Shown here piece by piece: positions 17,581 to 22,301 of a stretch of DNA of 22,301 nt. The DNA comes from Stentor coeruleus (taxonomy: Eukaryota > Ciliophora > Heterotrichea > Heterotrichida > Stentoridae): positions 1-22,301 of the forward strand of contig MPUH01001167.1 of NCBI GenBank assembly GCA_001970955.1. Direction: 5' to 3'. The translations under genes and the position numbers were made by a program. Under the pieces are notes generated by a model that saw nothing but the letters and a program-made list of their open reading frames with translations, had not been told where the DNA came from and did no database searches. The stretch's first letter is position 1, and each line of letters opens with the position of its first letter.

Positions 17581-18941
17581 TGTTTTTGACTCAGAAAATT
17601 ATTAAGGTTAGCATATTTTGTCTTATTGTTATTTAGTATCCGTTTTTATCCGATTTCATTACCCAAATATTTCATGATCTTATTCAAGTTGATGTAAAGT
17701 GTTTTTATATATATTTTTATTTAGTTAAAGTTCATTATATGGGAATTTATATAGTTTTATATAATACTTGTATTCAATTAAATATCATATTTATTACATA
17801 ATTCAAAGTATATCAAAAAGTTAGAAATCTCATTCTTGTCAAAAAAGGTTTATTATATATAGATAAGTTATTAAGCAAAAAAATATTTGATTTATTTGAT
17901 ATTTTTCGATGAAGAAATGTTGGTATTGTTTTTGAGTTTATTTTAAAAGTTTACAATTGGGAAATGTTTTATGATTTAGGGGTTATCAAGAGTGTTAATC
18001 AATTATATTAGGATAGTCATTAGGTGTAGTGAAGAAATTTGTGCTTTTTATGTTTGTTTTTGAAAATAGATAAGCAGGATTAGATTTCATATTTAAATTA
18101 TGAAGTGATTTTGGCTGGTTAGGAGGACTGGGTAAGAAAAGTTTATGGACTTAGATAATATTTATAAACAAACTAGATTTTAGAATAATCTATGCAGAGT
18201 CTGCAATATGAACATATCTTATAGACCTGATAAATTTATCTATAAAATCTCTGTATTTTTTATTCTCATAATAAGCTTGATATGTTTCCCTTTATGGTCA
18301 TAGTATTTTTTGACGACTTTAAAGATTTTGATTGATTTATGTTTCAGGTAGCTTTTATATTTTTTATGAGTTCTGTATAAGGATTTTTAAAGTTTTCTGA
18401 ATGATTGATTTTTATATTTGTAATTTCTTCACAGTCCCCTTACTCTTAATTTTCTGTGATTTTATCCTAATGCTAAAAGTGTTATAATGAACCATGATAT
18501 TATCTTCATCAACTTCCAAACCTAAAAATATGAATTATTACAAGCTTCAATAAACTTTTATTTAGGATTATATTTTTTCTTATATATTGTTTAGTGAAAC
18601 TATCTACCAAACACAAAACATTTCTATAAGTGCTATCTTTTATTATCATTATAAAATCTTTAAGAGTTCATATTAGTTATATCAAAAATTAATGATTTTT
18701 TCAAGTATAGGAGCATCTAGGATTTTATAAAACAAAAAAACCTAAGACCCTATTGATAAAAATCTCAAACCAAAACTTAAAATTTTACATAAACTCTAAT
18801 TTTAACACCTAAGCCTATAAACTCTTTAACAGAATACACAAAATCATTCTTTCTGATAATGAAATAATTTTTTTTCTTCTAATAATAGCAAATCTATCAA
18901 CTCACAATTTTGGAATATAAAAACATTCTTTTAAAATAAAG
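17581..18941. other. 1.4-kb intergenic region, no gene supported
   Basis: T/G-rich on the plus strand at about 17880-18180 and A/C-rich further right towards the NCBP3-like gene. Minus-strand fragments between about 17995 and 18540 read briefly like protein but are broken by many stops and fit the base composition. No RNA gene or repeat seen. Confidence 0.45.
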
Positions 18942-19571
18942 CTAAGAAGAAGGTTTATTAGGTCGTCTATAACCTTTAGAAAACGATGAGTTTGTTATAG
19001 GTTTTTTTCTAATTCCTTGTGAATTTTGTTTTTTCCACTTGTAATACTTAGAATTTTTCCCTTTAGTCAATTCGTTTTTCACATCTCCAGCAGTTGAGAA
19101 TCTAATATAAAAAGGAAAAACTTCATCTTTTACTTGATATCCTAAAGCAGACCTTTTAATATTTTCAAAGCTTGTAGGGTCTTCAATTTTATCAAGACAA
19201 TTAGTATTAAGTGCTTGAAGAGCATTATCTTCATTTGGGAATATCACATTACAGCTTGTATCATTCAGCCATTCTACTTTACTTGGGCTGAAATAGTGAA
19301 AATAATTTAATATTTTTGTTGTGCTCAGATAGTCTACACCATATAAATAAAGTGAATTCATACGAATATCACCACTTGGTTCTGTGTATTTTTCCCAATA
19401 ATCAACTTCTTTTTCTTCTGAGGTCTCAAATCTTAACATACGATTTTTTTGTTTTTCTCTTTCTCCCTATATCTTAAATACAGGATCATTAAGCTGTAAA
19501 GGCTCGCCGGTTGAGAATCTTTCTTCACGTTCTTTGCGCTTTTTATACTCTTCTGACCAGGTTGATTCCAT
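18942..19571 (-). CDS. NCBP3: NCBP3-like nuclear cap-binding protein
   Basis: 204 residues from two exons, 19482-19571 (30 codons from ATG 19571) and 18942-19466 (174 residues plus TAG), joined in phase 0 across a 15-nt intron. The core has LYLYGVD (69-75), TTKILNYFHYFSPSKVEWL (79-97) and WLNDTSCNVIF (97-107), which closely match the RNA-recognition-motif-like region of NCBP3 (human motif WLDDTSCNVVW). NCBP3 pairs with NCBP1 in an alternative cap-binding complex acting in mRNA export. The C-terminus is a Lys/Arg/Ser/Asn-rich tail typical of RNA-binding proteins. It is much shorter than the human protein (about 620 residues), keeping only the RRM-like core. Exon 1 is charged and helical (WSEEYKKRKEREERF). 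Confidence 0.88.
19467..19481 (-). other. 15-nt spliceosomal intron
   Basis: GTATTTAAGATATAG on the minus strand, phase 0. It ends with an in-frame TAG; removal joins LQLNDP to GEREKQKNR and gives the NCBP3-like protein its start codon and first 30 residues. Confidence 0.88.
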
Positions 19572-20063
19572 ATTTTTATATCTATCAAAAATTTTATATT
19601 GAAATACCCAAATTATATAATTATAGACTATCCAAAAACCTAGAATATCAAACTCTATATATTAAGTATTTATATAAATAATCATTTTAATAAACTTTAT
19701 CGTAATGATTTTTAATACTAAGTACTTGTTGCTAATAATTTTAAAATAAAATTATTGATTTAAAATGTATGTAAAAGTGAATTTTTAACTCAAATTTTAA
19801 TACTTTCAATATATATATATAATATTCGATCTCAAAAGTGCTGTAATAAATTTTTATTAGCTCATTCCTTTAAGTTTTGTAAGAATGATAATGCTATTTA
19901 AGTTAAATAAACATATTTAAATATCCATTAATGGTTTAATATGATTAATATAATTTTAATATATTCAACATATGAACATTGTGAGCTTAGTCTAAGTTTT
20001 ATATGAAAACAATTTCTAACCAAGATGAATCATTAGCTTAATTAATGAAGTGTTAATAAAAAT
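19572..20063. promoter_or_regulatory. Divergent intergenic region, 492 bp
   Basis: Between the NCBP3-like gene (minus) and the first coiled-coil paralogue (plus). Very AT-rich with short TA runs (for example near 19810). Unlike the other divergent regions it shows no strong skew switch. No gene or motif called. Confidence 0.45.
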
Positions 20064-20930
20064 ATGGACGACCAGACTAGAAACGTGAAAATTCCTTTGC
20101 GAAACAATTCAACTTTCTTAAGGCCTATAAACGATAATTTCAATGTAACTAATTCTCCATATACACTTAAAATGAACAGAATGTCATTACTTATTCGTTC
20201 AAGCGTATTTCCAAAATCAACAGTTCTGTCAAAAAAAGTAAGCCGACAATCAAAAGTAATCTCAGATTCACCTTCAAGTATTATAAAAAGTAAAAGTGAG
20301 CCAAACCGTCATGAGCCTTCAATGAGTATCTCAACTCACAATGCTAATTTTTTCAATGAAAAGCTTGAAAGTCGTTTAGAAGAACTATGCAAAAATCCAT
20401 GCACATCAAAAATGCGCCTTAGCGTATTTTTAGAGTTTTTTGATGAGATAACAAATTTTTTAAGTCCATTTACAAGTATTTTAACTATAATAAAACAAGG
20501 AATACTTGATAATCTTGATCAGACATCTGTTGATGCCGATATGCAGCTGAAGTATGAGAAATCATGTGAAAAATTTGAAAAAACTATAGCAGGTTTAAAT
20601 AAAGATAAATCACTTCTTATCAAAAAACTTAATACAGCACTTTCTGAACTTCATGATATGACGAAAGCTAAAGAATCATTTGCGAAATGTGCTGAAAGTT
20701 TGGAAAAAAAACTAAAATTCCTTGAAGTCGATTGTGATAAAGTCCAAATGATTGAAAGTTTGAACAAGCAATCAGAAATGATTCATAGACAAACGAAAAA
20801 AATCGAATCTATGATGATGTATGAAATTAAGATGAAAAAAATTATTGAAAAACTTGTAAATAGCAGGGATACAAACTTGACTGTTATCCTTGATGAAGTT
20901 AGAGAAGAGTTAGAGAATTCTTGTGCTTAG
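20064..20930 (+). CDS. Coiled-coil protein, paralogue 1 (possibly TSNAXIP1-like)
   Basis: 288 residues from the ATG at 20064 to a TAG. The first 90 residues are a Ser/Thr/Asn-rich disordered region. Residues about 100-150 form a conserved helical block (VFLEFFDEITNFLSPFTSIL, then IKQGILDNL), followed by coiled coil to the end (KDKSLLIKKLN, EIKMKKIIEKL). The helical block resembles the N-terminal domain of translin-associated factor X-interacting protein 1, known from ciliated and germ cells; this match is from memory and weak. The next gene is a clear paralogue with the same order of blocks. No catalytic or membrane features. Function unknown; a cytoskeletal or ciliary role is a guess. Confidence 0.8.
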   Translation: MDDQTRNVKIPLRNNSTFLRPINDNFNVTNSPYTLKMNRMSLLIRSSVFPKSTVLSKKVSRQSKVISDSPSSIIKSKSEPNRHEPSMSISTHNANFFNEKLESRLEELCKNPCTSKMRLSVFLEFFDEITNFLSPFTSILTIIKQGILDNLDQTSVDADMQLKYEKSCEKFEKTIAGLNKDKSLLIKKLNTALSELHDMTKAKESFAKCAESLEKKLKFLEVDCDKVQMIESLNKQSEMIHRQTKKIESMMMYEIKMKKIIEKLVNSRDTNLTVILDEVREELENSCA

Positions 20931-21393
20931 TTTGACTATGTTATCTATAAGCATATATATATTTTCATAGAAAATCCTTTAAATTATTCTATTCACAACA
21001 ATTTAAGCGCTCCATAAATAATCATCCTATCAAACATATATATATTTTCATAGAAAATCCTTTAAATTATTCTATTCACAACAATTTAAGCGCTCCATAA
21101 ATAATCATCCTATCAAACATATTAATCTTAATTTCTTATGTATAAAAAATCCCCATAATTCATCATATAAGCCTAAATCAATTCAATATTTTCAAATTCA
21201 ATCTAAATATAATATTTTCATCTAATATCTTCAATCAAAAAAATAATAAGCCCACAACCCTAAAAAAATCAAAACAAATAAAATTTCTATATAAAAACTA
21301 TATCAAAACTTCTCAAACAAAAAAATCCTAAACACAAAAAAAAATATTAATATAAACTTATTCCCATAAAAATATTTACATCAGAATTGATAA
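20931..21393. promoter_or_regulatory. Spacer between the paralogues, with tandem duplication and G-poor upstream DNA
   Basis: It holds two copies of an 83-bp unit (20952-21117). After that the plus strand is strongly A/C-rich (21121-21360: 3 G, 41 C by hand) up to the ATG of the second paralogue. Confidence 0.55.
20952..21117. repeat. Intergenic tandem duplication, 83-bp period
   Basis: Copy 1 is 20952-21034, copy 2 is 21035-21117, both beginning CATATATATATTTTCATAG. They are identical by eye; the start of a third copy (CATA) follows at 21118. Confidence 0.95.
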
Positions 21394-22218
21394 ATGGAAA
21401 ATCAAACTCTCCAAAGATCTCAAACAGTTAATCAAATTGCATACTCACCATATAAAAATCAATTTCTACGTATAGTATCAAGCAAACAAATGCAAAAACG
21501 GTTAATTGTGAGAGCTCAAAGTAAAAAGCATATAAGTTCATCATCACTGAGCAGCTTTAGCTCAATTTTTACATCATCGGGTAAAAATCCGAAAATCCTT
21601 GATGAAAAAATCATAGTTACTAAACAAATTGGGGATTCTTATTTAGAAGAGTTAAAAAAAAAGTTAGAGGAAAGAACTTCTCCTGCTCCAATATGTGAGA
21701 TTCGTATTTATTTTGAATTTTTAGATGAGATTATAGACTTTTTAAAGCCTTTAAGCCCTGTTCTTCAAACTATAAAATCAGGTTTGTTTAACCTTATGGA
21801 AGAAAAAACAGAAAACCATGAATGGAAAGCTAAATACAAAATTATTGAGAAATCAAACCAAAAATTATCAAAATCTCTTGAGCTTCTACAAAAAGATAAA
21901 CAATTACTTATAAAAAAACTCAATAAATCCGTTAGTATAATTGAAGAACTTACATGTTTAACAAAAAAACAACTACTCGAAATTGATGACTTAAAAAAAA
22001 AATGTTCCTCAAATCCTGATAGGTTTTTAGACTATGATAATGTTATAGATAATTTATTAAGACAATCCAGTACAATTTGCAATCAAAATCAAGTTATAAA
22101 AGAATTAAGTTTGAATGAAATTAAACTAAAAAAAGTTGTGCAGAAAATAAGCTTAAGTGGATATGCTGTAGAAAAAATTATTAATGAAGTAGATAAAGAA
22201 ATAAAAAATGGAGACTAG
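21394..22218 (+). CDS. Coiled-coil protein, paralogue 2 (possibly TSNAXIP1-like)
   Basis: 274 residues from the ATG at 21394 to a TAG. Same plan as its upstream neighbour: a disordered basic, Ser-rich N-terminus (about 1-75, with SSSSLSSFSS), a helical block IYFEFLDEIIDFLKPLSPVL with IKSGLFNLM (about 105-135), then coiled coil with KDKQLLIKKLN and NEIKLKKVV. The blocks align collinearly with paralogue 1 but most residues differ, so the duplication is old. No catalytic motif. Family assignment to a TSNAXIP1-like domain is tentative. Confidence 0.8.
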   Translation: MENQTLQRSQTVNQIAYSPYKNQFLRIVSSKQMQKRLIVRAQSKKHISSSSLSSFSSIFTSSGKNPKILDEKIIVTKQIGDSYLEELKKKLEERTSPAPICEIRIYFEFLDEIIDFLKPLSPVLQTIKSGLFNLMEEKTENHEWKAKYKIIEKSNQKLSKSLELLQKDKQLLIKKLNKSVSIIEELTCLTKKQLLEIDDLKKKCSSNPDRFLDYDNVIDNLLRQSSTICNQNQVIKELSLNEIKLKKVVQKISLSGYAVEKIINEVDKEIKNGD

Positions 22219-22301
22219 AAAATTATAAACTAATTCTAAATAAACTTTCTAGCAAACTATTAGTTAATGTCATATTTTAGTGAAATTATAAGATTCTAAA
22301 A
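22219..22301. other. Window end, non-coding
   Basis: AT-rich sequence after the second paralogue; nothing seen. Confidence 0.5.

Noticed and set aside
17995-18540. Minus-strand protein-like fragments, possibly a pseudogene
   Set aside because: Several stops in every frame, no recognisable domain, and the fragments match the A/C-rich sense-strand bias upstream of other genes.

Overview
The window looks like AT-rich nuclear DNA of a ciliate, most probably a heterotrich close to Stentor. Three introns of only 15-16 nt can be read directly (GTATCTAAATATATAG, GTATAAGGTATACAG, GTATTTAAGATATAG). Genes otherwise read through in the standard code, with TGG for Trp and only TAA or TAG as terminators. 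Tiny introns are a known heterotrich trait, and the standard code fits Stentor better than Blepharisma or Condylostoma. The species name is inference. There is no rRNA, CRISPR array, insertion sequence or tRNA that I can see.

Layout, left to right. (1) 552-3430: a receptor-lipid kinase fusion (seven membrane segments plus a phosphatidylinositol phosphate kinase domain), tail to tail with a three-exon gene for a kinase-less half receptor whose last two membrane segments resemble those of the fusion. (2) 4773-7740: an MGCGAS-starting coiled-coil protein, tail to tail with an unrecognised 519-residue protein; each carries a near-perfect internal tandem duplication, and the first has an N at the junction. 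(3) 9796-11211: an STK32/YANK-like AGC kinase followed after 24 bp by a small single-pass membrane protein. (4) 11346-13792: an importin-alpha-like protein divergent from a SAXO (axonemal microtubule stabiliser) homologue that is split by an in-frame TAA. (5) 13940-15518: a decayed Rab-like GTPase pseudogene and an unrecognised 275-residue protein. (6) 17107-19571: a dual-specificity phosphatase ending in a CAAX-like box, and an NCBP3-like cap-binding protein whose first exon lies behind a 15-nt intron. (7) 20064-22218: a tandem pair of coiled-coil paralogues, possibly TSNAXIP1-like.

The genes do not form one operon-like pathway. Common themes are membrane signalling (receptor-PIP kinase, half receptor, acylated kinase, lipid-anchored phosphatase) and cytoskeleton or cilium (SAXO, coiled coils). 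Two features run through the window. First, there are five two-copy direct tandem duplications with periods of 49-83 bp, some of which may be assembly artefacts. Second, the non-coding DNA upstream of many genes is almost free of G on the sense strand, so base skew marks gene direction and switches inside divergent intergenic regions.
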